Assembly (NCBI RefSeq): GCF_011075055.1
Contig: NC_058150.1
Span: 3,968,001-4,032,000, forward strand
DNA length: 64,000 nucleotides
Origin: Mangifera indica
Taxonomy: Eukaryota > Streptophyta > Magnoliopsida > Sapindales > Anacardiaceae
Direction of reading: 5' to 3'
Both the position numbers and the translations under genes were made by a program. Below are positions 46,401-58,090 of this stretch, piece after piece (the stretch's first letter is position 1; every line of letters begins with the position of its first letter). Under the pieces are notes generated by a model. It was not told the origin of the DNA. It saw nothing but the letters and a program-made list of their open reading frames with translations, and searched no databases.

Positions 46401-48980
46401 GTTGATTTTCTCGTTCATACACATAATTATTTCTCTCTGATGTTAATAATTAAATACCATTCTCTTAGATATATTCTGATGTTTTATTTAATAAAATCCA
46501 TTCACCGAATTAAAAGTTGCACCTAAAGCACTTGTTTATTGAACCAATTACACCCGACATCAGATTAATGTGCCTCGTGATAAAAATATATAATTATTTT
46601 AGGTAATTGATTAATCAATTAGTGAAGTTATGTAGCATAAATAGATACATCCATGTTCCATTGGTAGAATTATGGTAGGTAGGTAGGTAGGTAGGTCCTA
46701 TTAAACAAAATATTTGATTTCATTTTCATATAATATTTGATTTGATTTTTGTAAATTATTTTTTTTATAGGGACTATAATTTATTGTAATCCCTTTATTT
46801 TATTTTCATGGTATTGTGATTTCTTTTAAGATTGTATAATAATAATAGTATAAATTATACAAATTTTTCATCAATAATTCACAATTTTTTATATTATTAG
46901 AGTGGAAAATATCTTCCTACACCCGTCAGTTTTCTAATCTGGCTTTTTCCCTTACTCTAGGATTTCATCTTTTTCTTTTTGCAATTGTCCCCCTAACTTT
47001 AAAAATGTCAACCCTCTCTCCATCTATTTGCACAACCATCTCCAACAAACTTTTACCTCCGTTTTTTACTGATTTCTCCATTTGAGACTGAGTTGATGTT
47101 AGTCTAGTTTGTTTCTAGTAACTTCTCTCATTTTCGACTCAATCTAAATGAGGTATTTTTTTTTTTATCATCATGCATGATCCTATCTCCTTTTGTTATT
47201 GTAAAACGTTCATCTCTCTCTAACAGATATCACATTGAGATCAAACGGTGTTATAATGAAAATGAAAATCCTTTTATACATGAACCTAAAAGATTCATCA
47301 AAGTGCAGTTAAACTTTTCAACGATGCTATTCTGTTAACTCTATGACTACAAAAACAACAAAGATTTTGCTTTAGAAATACACTGCATAAGCAGTAATGA
47401 ATCAGGATCAAAATTAAAAAATCAATAGCCACTTTCATCAAGAACTTCTAAATAAATGGGTCAGCATATCAAGATCCCAACATCACAGAATTCAAACAAA
47501 ACAAAATTTTAAATTTGAAAATACATGTACCATATATGCAGAAAATTTTATTTCAAAACAAAATATGTCACTATTACATTATTCAAACAACAATTCAGAG
47601 TCAATACCCCTTAAATTCAATCAATAATACAAAATTGATTTGAAATCCCAAATGAGAGAACAAGCCTAATAGTGTATGTAGACAAAACAATTTGGAGATT
47701 TTGGACGGAATATTTATGAAAATGATCAATTTTGTTGTGGGAATTATTAGAGATATCAATCGACGTCATCGACATTTGTCAATCATTGCTGGAAGTCATC
47801 ACCAATGCTATTGTCGAAGAGCAAAAGAAGTTTCATCTGGTGTTGAACTTGAAGATGGGATGTTGGTGCAGGCATGGGGTAGATGGTGGGGGAAGGAAGA
47901 GCCAATGAAAGGGTGGCTATACATGGTGGTGGTTTAAGAAGAAGTCTTAACATTTTCTATTTCTAAACACGAAATACACCACTCAGACCAAATACTAGTT
48001 TATCTCTAGTAGCCTCTCTTCTTTTTGATGTGGTCTAGATTAAATATTCTATTTTTCATCATTGTGTATTATCCTATTTTGTTTTATCATCGTGAAACGT
48101 TCCTTCTTTTCTAACAAATATTATGTTGAAATCAAATAATTCTTGTTGTGAATTTTTTGTCAGCAACACAACAAACTCTTTACTTATTGTATAGAGTTTA
48201 TTCTGATCATCCTCTTACAGGAATGAAATCCTTTGTTTTACAATGATTTTTCATCAAAACAGATATAACTACAAATGTTCAATGATGCTATGACTGATTT
48301 GAAGACAACTTTAGCAATAGTGCCTCTTGAAAATCTATCCCTTGGTTTTCACTGTCGGTAGCCAAAATTCCTAGCACTACATTTCTTGAAAATTTTAAAA
48401 AGTTTAAGGTTGTTTTTAAAAATTTTAAATTGTAATATGTCCTTTAATAGTTTCAAAAATAAAAATTAAGCCCCCAAATAACTGACCAAAACATAACATT
48501 TTATAGTTGTTTAAAATTTTAATAATTGTTAAGAGTGTAATTGATAAATTTTTAAACTTGTAAAAATATATTTGTAATTTAACATTTATATTAAGTGTGT
48601 TAATGATTGTTATGCAAATAAAATAAAATAACATAACAATCATTTACAGTAAAACCAAATAGATATACTAATATATGTGGATCATGGGTGTGTATTTGGT
48701 CTTCGAGACTTAAAAGGGTGGTAATTGTCAGTTTATCAAACCTTGACATAGTCATTTGACCTTAATTTAATTAATTTTCATTCTCTTCCCACAAATTTAA
48801 GTTTTAATTCAATTTTTAATTTGCTAGTGGGTTGCATCAGATTTCGGCCGTCCGAAATCCAACCACGACTACTCCGCTATTGACATTTGGCTCCAACCAC
48901 CTGCCACTAATCCTTATAACAAAGGTTAAAAGACAAAAAAGGAAAGAGCAAAGAAGCATCCTTCACTTATTCTTATTCCT
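46401..48980. other. Unit 3 spacer before gene D3
   Basis: No gene is supported. It includes a (GGTA)n/(TAGG)n tract at about 46675-46696 and the direct-repeat pair at about 47107-47250 and 47990-48140. The short frame 47692-47937 has relatives in units 1 and 2 whose frames are not conserved. Confidence 0.5.
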
Positions 48981-49061
48981 CCATATACACGCAAGGGCGC
49001 TCTCTGTCTTTCACAGATTCATATTGAAATAAATTAATTAGGTTCATTTGTAAGGAAAGAG

Positions 49062-51437
49062 ATGGAAGCAATATCCATTGGATCTGATCCTCGTTTTTAT
49101 TTTCAAGTATGTGTTTGTTAATTTTCTCATTCATACATAATTATATCTTTCTTATGTGTGTGCAATTTATGTACGTAGGTGGGAAAGATAAAAATCAGTG
49201 AGGGAATGAAGTGTTTGCAAGATTTAGTTCATTGGTATAAGGACAACTTGAGCCCTGAAAATAGTGGAATCTTTCATGAAGTCCTGACCTATCTTCAATC
49301 TTTTCAACGACAAATACAAGTAACTCTTATAGAACTAATGTTATATGGTCCTTCATTGTTAATAACTGGAACTTTTTATCTGAAATGACATAGCTTTTTT
49401 CATTAAATATGTGAAAAAAATTGAATTTGGAGCACAACAGGGAAGAACATCTGGATCTTTCAATCTACGACTTGGACAGGTTCCTTATCGCTACTCTTCA
49501 TTTATGTTCTCTCTTAATTATACATATAATAATAATGTTTTAGTGAAAATGTTTTTAAATAATTATATAATTTAGTATTATATTTATTGCCTCAATTTAA
49601 CAAAAATAAAAATTGACTTGGTCAGGTTAAATAAAATAAATAAATAATATTTAGCAATTTACATTTTATTGTTTATTAGGTGTAGATTTGTTTGTATTGT
49701 AACAGGAAATCAGTCAAGTAAGAGAACAAAATATCAACTTTGAGCCGACTCTAAATCAAGAGATTGATATAGTGATAAATAAAAAAGAGAATAAATCATC
49801 ATGTTCTAAACGAAAAACGTGATCAGATGTTTGGGGCCACTTCACAAAGTATGAAAACAAAGATAAGAAGATCAAAGTTCTATGTCAACATTGTAAGAAA
49901 GATTTTGATGGATCAAGCAAAAGTGGAACAACACATCTCAGAAATCATATAAGAAGTTGTTTGAAAAATCCAAATAGAGTAGCTAATAAAGCAAAAGAAA
50001 TAATTGTGGTTGATCAAGAACTGAATAATTTTAATTTAGTGTAAAAGATGATTAAGGATGGGTTGAACGGTATAAAAGATGATATACTTGAGGTTTATAA
50101 ACAATAGAAAAATAAGTTGTATAGATATTTAGAAATACTTCCACGTTATTTTAATATATCAATTGGAAAGTTGGTGTTTGATGTTCTTACGTGGTATGTG
50201 ATGATTTGGTTCATCAATGATAATTGGAAATTGAAAAACTGGATTATTCATTTGGAAGATAATGATTTTACTATTGGCAAATTGCTCCAAGATTGGAAAA
50301 TAGACAAAAAAACTTTTGTCTATAGTTAATCTGTTTGATTGTCTGTCAAATGATATGAAGCTACAGCTTACCAATTCACTTAATGAAAGAGTTTCACACC
50401 GTTTCATGGAGACCTTTGATACAAATTTTTTCTCAAGTGAAATTTTTTTTGAAGTAGTAAGTGTGTTGTGGGAAAATGATATTATGATCAAGGTGGGGAA
50501 ACTTAGAGACTACTACATGATATCATCAAACAAATGTCAGTTTGAATTAGCAGTAAATAAAGTTAAGTCCATGGGTAAAATGGTAACTTTGTTGCACTAT
50601 GATTCCGGATATGTTCTTGAGAAATTTGAACTGCTTAGTTGGGCAATGAGATATGAAGAAGTATTTTGTGAACTGGAGCATATAGATCCTGATTTCAAAT
50701 CTATCAATTTTGATTGGGAGGATGCAGCTTTCCTGCACAACATTTGCAGAGTGTTAATGGATCTGGCAAATGATTTTTTGGAATGGAAATGTCCTGAATC
50801 TAAGTTGGCAAATGAGTGTTTCCTTATGGTTTATCGATCATTTTTAAAAATGCAACAATTAAAGAATAGTGAATATAAGTACTTTTGCCTTGTTGCATTA
50901 GTTTGGAGAGAAATTTTTGATCAATATAGCAACAACTTAAAGTTGGCATTAGTAATCACAGTGATTCTGGATCCAAGATTTAAACAGGATATTGTACAAC
51001 ATTTCTACAAAGAAATCTATGATGATGAGGCAGACTTGCACTTCAATCAAATCTTGAGTGATGTTAGAAATATTTACAATGAATACGCAAAGGATTTCAA
51101 CAGTTCTTCCGTGGTGAGATCATACGCATTTCCACAGCATGCAAATGAGGTTGTTTCTTCAAAATTAGAATTCGACCAATATTTGACAGATTCCAAAGTT
51201 TCTCCATGTGAAGAGTTTGATATACTGGAATGGTGGAGTTTTAATTCTCTGACTTATCCAACACTAGCTACAATGGCTCATGATTTCTTATGCATTCCTT
51301 TTGTTTATCCTGAAGATATTATTGATCGTTTGGAGGATGAAGTTCCGAATATTTTTAGCTTTTGTTGTTTGGATGCCGACTTAAAATATGCTTTGGGATG
51401 TACAAAAGCGTGGTTGAATGAGTTTGAAAGTCTGTAA
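49062..51437 (+). pseudogene. D3: HLH-like/BED/hAT-derived gene copy, multiply broken
   Basis: Exons correspond to 49062-49106, 49179-49319, 49417-49479 and 49706-51437. The exon-3 acceptor AG is lost (gtgaaaaaaattg where others have gtgaaggaaattg). In exon 4 TGA at 49820-49822 replaces the Trp of the BED finger (TWSDVW in D1/D2), with further stops TAA 50042-50044 and TAG 50105-50107, and an extra base near 50310 shifts the frame. The C-terminal 373 residues (from about 50316) remain open through the hAT dimerisation motif. A 10-residue stretch around 51105-51130 (SSVVRSYAF) is absent from the other copies. The TATA-like motif is weakened. The most decayed of the four D copies. Confidence 0.85.
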
Positions 51438-53212
51438 CGAAGTTGTTTAAATAAATATGTGAGCACTGTTATGTGTATATACTTTTGATATATAATTAGA
51501 GTATATAGATCACGTGTTATCATATAATTGAGTGTTATTTTATCTTTAATTTAAAAATATTCAATTATATAATAACAAACATATGTGTATCTAAACTGTG
51601 TATCAAAATTATGTACACATAGTTTTATTAAAATATAAGTTTCAATTTTCCTATTTATTAAATTTCCCTTTCAATAGAATAATCATGATTCATGAAATTA
51701 ATAATAAAACAAGGGATCAATATTTTATATAAAAAATAAATACATACAAATTATTTCTTTTAGAAATAAATTAAAATTACTAAAAGATAAAACACCAGAA
51801 AATATTAAAAAAATCAAATTAAAAAATATAAGTTAATCACCATATAAATTGATTTCAGAAAAACAAATAAATCATATCAATTGGGAAACAAAGGATCGAA
51901 TTACTCTAATTGTAGTCTAAGAAAAGTTTATGACTAATCAACAATCGAACCAGTTAAGTACCATATGGGTTCTATAGTTAAATAATATAAATATTACAAG
52001 GGTTTTTTTTTTTTCTTTTAGAAGTCACAAATAAAGATATGTTTGAGGAATTATAAAATGAAAAAAAATAGTTTAATATGTATTTCTTCATAGAATCTCT
52101 GCTTTTGATTGATTTAAATTAAGTTTTAAATTAAATAAACATATTACACCGACAATCTTCAAAACAAATAGGAAACATAAATAAATAAATATACAGAAAA
52201 AAGAAATTGCAACCCCAAATTATAGTCTTACTTTACTATTTGAATTAATATTTAAAATAATATTTATTTAATCATTAAATATAAATTCCAAATTATATTT
52301 TTAAAAAATCTAGTTTAGTTTGGTGGAAAAAAAAATTCTTCAACATAGATTAAATAGAAATTATACTATCTTTTTAACTTTTGAGATTGGGTGAAAGCAA
52401 TCCAACTATTGAAACAAAAATTGGTCTTATCTTCGTTGAGTAAAGCCATTGATCTTGATAAGATTGATTGAATCGATTAGTTTAATTTAATTAGATCATA
52501 AAACATATGTGTTAATTTTATTTCCTCTATGATATTTTCATGCAGAGTCTCATATACCCCTTATAAGAAGAAATTTGAGAAATTATGATAATGTACAATA
52601 CTGAATAAACCTTGACGACAAGCAAAGAAACCCAGGTTGATGACTAATTGAAGATGAAGAAGCTGAATGGATGAAGCTTCTCTGGATCCTTTGACGTTTT
52701 CCATCAAATCAATTTCAAACAAAACTTTCATCATGCAATTCGTCTTTATCCGAAGTTGAATCGATAGAAAATGAAATCAATTCATATTGTTTAAAGATGA
52801 TTCAATGAAGACTCTTCATCTTCATGCTTCGTAGCTTTGGGTCTTCGTCAAACTTTATCAGACATCATCAACAATTGTAGAAGGAGAAGGATGGAATGAA
52901 AACCGATATCGATTGGAGTTTGGTTACAAGAAAAGGAAGGGGAAAAAAGTAAATCCTAGCAAAAAAAAATATAACTTTTCAAATTTTTATATTGAGATAA
53001 ATTATTAGATTTTTAAAATAAGGAGGAAAAATAAAATATAATTTTATTTATTTCAATATTAATGATAAAATAACGATTTTATCTTTATAACTAATTAAAA
53101 ATTTTAACAAAAATTAGGTGATAAATGAGTATTTAAATTTTTAAAACTTTAAGGGTGCATATTATAGCTGAGACTAAACCTTGGGTGGGAATAAGTGTCA
53201 TAGCCTATATAT
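51438..53212. other. Unit 3 region downstream of D3
   Basis: No gene is supported. Same content as 25637-27299: a palindrome at about 51465-51635 and a conserved GC-richer block at about 52420-52880. Confidence 0.5.
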
Positions 53213-53418
53213 AATTAATAAAGCTTATTTTCCTTTTGAGCTGTTTCTTGAGTCCACCTGATCTCACATTCGACTGTAACTAAGCAAAGTAAACAGGAAG
53301 AAGCGTTGTTCTAGCCTAGGGTATATAGAATGACTGTTTAATCATAACTAACAATTAAAAATGTTAAATGATTTGATTAAGTAAATAAATATATTGCTAG
53401 GGCGAGCACCAACCAAGT
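53213..53418. repeat. Block R at the unit 3/4 junction
   Basis: Junction-type R copy (aaacaggaagaagcgttg; gtatatagaatgactg; gggcgagcaccaacc), like 39939-40140. Confidence 0.7.
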
Positions 53419-53762
53419 GTCATTATTTTTTATTTTTCTATCCATTCTTATTTTCTTCGACTTCGCTATCAGTAACACATCCTTACCAGTAAGCTCCTCA
53501 ACCGACGCCATCATCATCAACGTTGGCTCACCTAGGCTAGGATGAATAATTTGTTTGAACTTCTGGCAATTTTTAATCAAGAGAGAAACTTGAGAGAAGG
53601 ATTCTCCTTACTCGAGAAACATACTCTTCACAAAGATATTTTTTAAGCTGGGAATTTAGAGTTTGTTTTTGTATATATATAATTTGTTTAAACAAAATGC
53701 TAGTGAATATAAGAATATCTCAGTTTCCGTTCTCAAAACATACACCTAAAGCTTGAAGTCTT
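53419..53762. other. Unit 4-specific segment replacing SPH-A
   Basis: A ~345-bp stretch with no counterpart in units 1-3, lying between block R and sequence homologous to the region upstream of SPH-A (compare 16263). On the minus strand (about 53600-53420) an open stretch reads IIHPSLGEPTLMMM then ASVEELTGKDVLLIAKSKK, which has protein-like composition and may be an exon fragment of an unrelated gene. I do not recognise the family. Confidence 0.4.
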
Positions 53763-54461
53763 ATTTAATGAACATAAATGCTATTAAATTTTTATTTAGT
53801 AGAAATAACAACTTTTTTTCCTTGTTTGTTTTACATTTGTAATTGTAAATCCGTAATTGTTATTTAAATTAAGATAATAAGAATTACATACAATCACTAC
53901 TTATAAAACTAAAAGATGGTATAAATTCATTGCATATTATTCAAAGATAAGTAGAAACCAAAATTATTACTTATTTCATTCTTATCTTTTAAATTTTGTT
54001 GAACAGTTCAAGAACAGGCCTTGAGTCCAGGACCAAATAAGATCAAAATGGGTTTTGAGTTTGCATTAAGGCCATTGTTAGTTTGTAGATTTTCCTTTTG
54101 GGTTGGGTAAAAAATTTAAATTTATATTTTTTTATATATAAAACTCTTTCATTATCATTCAAGATATTTCTTAGAGATAAATAGGGGTGTTTAAAATTAT
54201 AAATCCATTCTCTTACTCTTACTCTTTACCAGGTAAGAGTATATCTAATTCATTAATATTTCTTATTAATTAATATATTAAAAAATTTTAAATATAATAT
54301 TTTTTTTAAGAATGTTGGCTCTTTAGAATAGTTTGGATTTCTTCAATAACGTGAGTTCAAAATGTTGAAATATAAAATATTTCTTGAACATCAAATTCAA
54401 TCCATAAAAAATAACTTAATAATATTTTATTCAACTTCGTAGAGAACTTTGTGAAAAACAT

Positions 54462-54872
54462 TCATCGACTATTTTTATTCCAAGGATAACAAAACTCTTT
54501 AAAGTCTTCAACGCATGGACCCGTTTCTCTTATCTTCCAGATACAATGCCTACAAGTATCCTCAATTTGAATAAAGATATCAAACCACTCAGAACTCTTC
54601 TGTCATTCGAAATGACAATAAAATCGAGTTTCCCCAAAAAATTTTACTTGAAAATGAAAAGAGTATTCACCCGAATAAGGCAGCATGTGTGCACCAAAAT
54701 CATCATCAGCGGATTTACAATGAAGAGCTAAGTTCGCCTTACTTTGCAAATCATTTACTATAGTAACATTCACCTTCTCAGGGAAGCTGAATAATTCACT
54801 TATTATGACTATATTTGATATTATTAATAGTTTCAATAAGAAAATCATAATACCTTTGTTGAGGGTACTCAT
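54462..54872 (-). pseudogene. SPH-B4: S1-type self-incompatibility homologue, single nonsense codon, no MITE
   Basis: A full-length 137-codon frame from ATG 54872 to TGA 54462-54464, interrupted only by TGA at 54603-54605 where relatives have the Trp of HFGW. After it the frame reads QKSSEWFDIFIQ, CRHCIWKIRET and the original C-terminus EDFKEFCYPWNKNSR. This is the only B copy with the uninterrupted C-terminal Cys region and so shows the pre-insertion state of B1-B3. Inactive unless the stop is an assembly error or is read through. Confidence 0.88.
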
Positions 54873-55397
54873 TCTCAACTTTTATTTATCAAGAACAACT
54901 TTTGACATTTGGGTTTTCATATGGTAGATATTTATATTGGTATGTTCCTGAAATGACAATTGTAAAAGAGTATAGGACAATTATTTTTATTTTATCTTTA
55001 ATCTTTTACATATTTAGAAAGTAAATATAAATATTATTAAAATAATTATAAACATACCTTAATCTTTTCAATCATATCAAATGTTATTAATTAATCTTTT
55101 TTCCAGTAAAAATTGCAACTTTTTTCCTTTTGTGCTTTATATTGGTCATTACAAATATGTAATCACTGCAAAAATTGCTTCTTTCAAGTCAGATGGTAAA
55201 CAATGCATTCAATGCTTATAAAACTAAAAGATACTATAAATTTATTGTGTATTATTTAGATATACATAGAAACCAAAATTATTACTTATTTCATTCTTAT
55301 CCTTTTAGATTTTTTGAGTAGTTCAAGATCAAACTCTGAAGTAATTCTGCATAGAGTCATTAAAGGGAGAGTGAAACAATACTATTATAATTGTGTG

Positions 55398-55421
55398 TGT
55401 ATATATATATATATATATATT
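55398..55421. repeat. (TG)n(TA)n microsatellite, unit 4
   Basis: Compound dinucleotide run at the locus equivalent to 19284, 31429 and 44094. Confidence 0.85.
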
Positions 55422-55604
55422 TTACACGTTCACTTCATTCTATATAGAAGATTAACTCAACTGAATTTGATGAACTCGGATTTACTTTGATTTCGTGAAT
55501 CAATAAGTTTTATGGTTAATATTGCAAATATTTAAAGTAACTCAGAAATATTTTATTCAATTACATAGAGAATTCGAAATTTAAAAAAAAAAAACATACA
55601 TTCA

Positions 55605-55997
55605 TTAATGATTCCAAGGAAAACATTGCTTTTCAAGGCATGGACCAGTTTCTCTTATATTCCAGATACAATGATTGTAAGCATCCATGGTTTGAAGGAA
55701 GACATCAAACCACTCATCATCTCCCCGCCATGCAGAACGACAATAAAATCGAGTTGCCCCTATAAACCTTAACTTAAAATGATAAGAAAATTCAGCTGAA
55801 TAAGAGAGCACATGTGCACCAAGATCCTCATCAGCAGATTTACAATGACGACTCAAGTCCAATTGGCTTTGTAAATTATTCACTATAGTAATATTCACCT
55901 GTACAAGAAATTTAAACGATTCACTTATTATTGTCATATTTGATATTATTAATAACTTCAATAAGAAAATCATAATTGCTTTGTTGAGAATACTCAT
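55605..55997 (-). CDS. SPH-C4: S1-type plant self-incompatibility homologue (130 aa), one Cys missing
   Basis: Intact frame from ATG 55997. Signal peptide MSILNKAIMIFLLKLLIIS..., then VNITIVNNLQSQLDLSRHCKS, FYCRSAWRGDDEWFDVFLQ and an LEKQCFPWNH end. Residue 107 is Tyr (MDAYNHC) where the other intact copies have Cys, leaving five Cys, so one disulfide is probably lost. HFxW also became RSAW. The sequon is NIT in place of NVT. The frame is open, but these changes in otherwise conserved positions suggest relaxed constraint or altered function. Confidence 0.85.
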   Translation of the reverse strand: MSILNKAIMIFLLKLLIISNMTIISESFKFLVQVNITIVNNLQSQLDLSRHCKSADEDLGAHVLSYSAEFSYHFKLRFIGATRFYCRSAWRGDDEWFDVFLQTMDAYNHCIWNIRETGPCLEKQCFPWNH

Positions 55998-56384
55998 ACT
56001 CAACTTTTATATATCAAGAATTTTTGACCTCTAGATTTTTGTATAATAGGTATTTATATTCATAAGTTAATTGAGTAACACATGTAAGCAAGTATGTTAC
56101 AATTATTTTAATTTTTTCTTTATTTATATATTTTTAGAAAAGTAAATATAATTAGTATTATAATTACACACATACCTTAATCTTTTTAAAATAAACAGAA
56201 AAGTTATTAATGTTTTATTTAGTAAAAATAACCACTTTTTCCTTATGTAGAAACCATAATTATTACTTGTTTCATTCTTTATCTTTTAAAATTTTTTGAA
56301 CAGTTCAGAGCCAATGGCAGTTGCAGGCCTGAGTCCAAGACCAAATAAGACAAAAATGGGCTTCGAGTTCCATTAAGACCATTG

Positions 56385-56423
56385 TTACCGTGCGGGTCGA
56401 ACGCACAGCCACAAGGTTAAGAG
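56385..56423 (-). pseudogene. tRNA-Lys-like sequence (unit 4, first), split by a hAT-like element
   Basis: Its T-arm side is at 56385-56423 and its D-arm side resumes at 56788-56830 (gttatgagccttgcgctcc). The GC-rich element at 56424-56787 interrupts it in the anticodon region. Confidence 0.6.
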
Positions 56424-56787
56424 TAGGGCTGGATTCGAGTCGAGCCAGTTCGAGCTCGAGCTCAGATCGGCTCGGTTCGAGCCCGAAACGAGTCGGACTC
56501 AGCTCGGCTCGATCGAGCTCGAGCCGAGCCCGAGCTGGCTCGGGATATTTTTTTAAAAATTTTTTTATACAAAACGACATCGTTTTGATTCATATATATA
56601 TACAAAATGGTGTCGTTTTGATATAAAAAACGAGCCGAACCGAGTCGAACTGAAAACGAGCCGAACTCGAACTGAACCAAATTCGACTCAAATCGAGCTC
56701 AAACCGAACTCGAGCCGGCCCTCAAAAAGCCGAGCCGAGCCCGAGCTGGCTGCGAGCCGAGCTCGGCTCGGCTCGAATCCAACCCTA
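56424..56787. mobile_element. hAT-like GAGCTCG-rich MITE (364 bp) inserted in a tRNA-like sequence
   Basis: Terminal inverted repeats TAGGGCTGGATTCGAG and CTCGAATCCAACCCTA, with flanking 8-bp repeats gttaagag (56416-56423) and gttatgag (56788-56795) differing by one base. The interior is built of GAGCTCG/CGAGCC runs that fold into a long hairpin around a core encoding nothing recognisable. The site is empty in units 1-3. The 8-bp duplication and TAGGG terminus fit hAT-derived MITEs. Confidence 0.88.
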
Positions 56788-56884
56788 GTTATGAGCCTTG
56801 CGCTCCATCGATTTGGTCAAAGTCAATAGATTTTCCTTTCTGGTTTAAGATTTCAACGTCACGTTAGCTGCGCGAAAGAGGCAC

Positions 56885-56957
56885 ACCCACCGTGGTGTTC
56901 GAACCTACGACCTCAAGGTTATGAGGCTTGCGCTGTGCCGACTGAGATAAAGAACCA
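56885..56957 (-). pseudogene. tRNA-Lys-like sequence, anticodon mutated to CAT (unit 4, second)
   Basis: The minus strand has ATCTCAGTCGGCACAGCG, CAAGC-CTCATAA-CCTTG and GTAGGTTCGAACACCAC. The anticodon loop reads CTCATAA, so CTT became CAT. The acceptor stem is not maintained. Decayed. Confidence 0.6.
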
Positions 56958-56999
56958 CGCGTCCTCTTCCTCAAGATAAGGGCTATAATTTGTTTCGTG

Positions 57000-57195
57000 A
57001 GTCCACTTAGCTATAATTTGTTTCTTGAGTCCACTTAGCCACACGTTTAACTGTAAGTTAGGCAAACAGGAAGGAGCATTGCGGTAGTCCATCCAGGGTA
57101 TATAAATTAACTGTTTAATCATAATTAACAATTAAAAATGTTAAATGATTTCATTAAGTAAATAAATATCTTGGCAGGGCGAGCACCGAGTTTCA
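57000..57195. repeat. Block R (unit 4)
   Basis: R copy with aaacaggaaggagcattg and gtatataaattaactg. A 30-bp tandem repeat (gctataatttgtttc.tgagtccactta) at 56981-57040 precedes it. Confidence 0.7.
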
Positions 57196-57835
57196 ATATT
57201 TTTTCATTCTTTTTTAAGGTTAATTGACTATTTTTCACAGGAACTTTAATCTAATAACATTTTTCTACGTGTTAATTCAACCAATCATTTAAAATAATAT
57301 TAGTCCATTGGCAAATTTTTACATGTTAATTTTAAAAAATTTAAGTACCTAATTATCATTCAATTTTATATGATTCAATGATTGGATGATAGATGCTACT
57401 TTAAATTTTCAAAATTTAACTGATAAATATTTGAATTTTTTAAACTTTGTATATGGAAATTTGAGAATAATCAAACCTTAAAACCTTAAGTGTTAAGTAT
57501 TTCACCTTTTTCAGTGCATGAAATTGTGCGGGAATTTGTATGTAACTCTTTATTAATATGTTGACAGATGGTGTGCTTTTAAAAAAATGGCCCAAAATAA
57601 ACTTTTAAATCGTCACTTAGTATTATAATAAAATAATAATATATATTAAAGATTAAAATTTTAATTAAAAAATAAAATAATATTTAAACTTATAATAATA
57701 TATTATTATATATGTGTACAATTATATATATTATTTATATATATAATTTTATTATTGATAAAAATATATAATTATTTTAACAAAGGGTTCACTGTTGACT
57801 GAAAAAAAAATATGGGAATGATAGTTTCACCGGAG

Positions 57836-58090
57836 AATATTTGCATGGGATCCACTGTTGACTTTTTGACTCCAACACCCCACCAGTCCTTTTCTAACGA
57901 AAGGCTAAAAGACAAAGAAAGAAAAAGCAAGGAAGCAACCGCTTACTTTCTAATTCCTATTATACACGCAAGGGCGGCGGCTCTCTGCCTTTCACTGATT
58001 CATATTGAAATTGATTAATTAGGTTAATTTGTAATGAAAGAGATGGCAGAAATATCCATTGAGTCTGATCCTCGTTCATATTTTCAAGTC
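57836..58090 (+). pseudogene. Orphan gene-D promoter and exon 1 (unit 4, exon frame intact)
   Basis: Promoter-like sequence (aggctaaaagacaaagaaag; acacgcaagggcggc) followed by a complete exon 1 at 58043-58087 encoding MAEISIESDPRSYFQ and a GT donor (caag|tctgc read as caa|gtctgc). No exon 2 is found downstream until D4's own leader 2.5 kb away. It could act as an alternative first exon for D4, since the donor phase is the same. Confidence 0.65.

Noticed and set aside
56390..56680. Arg/Ser/Glu-rich frames on both strands
   Set aside because: They arise from GAGCTCG repeats of the hAT-like MITE.
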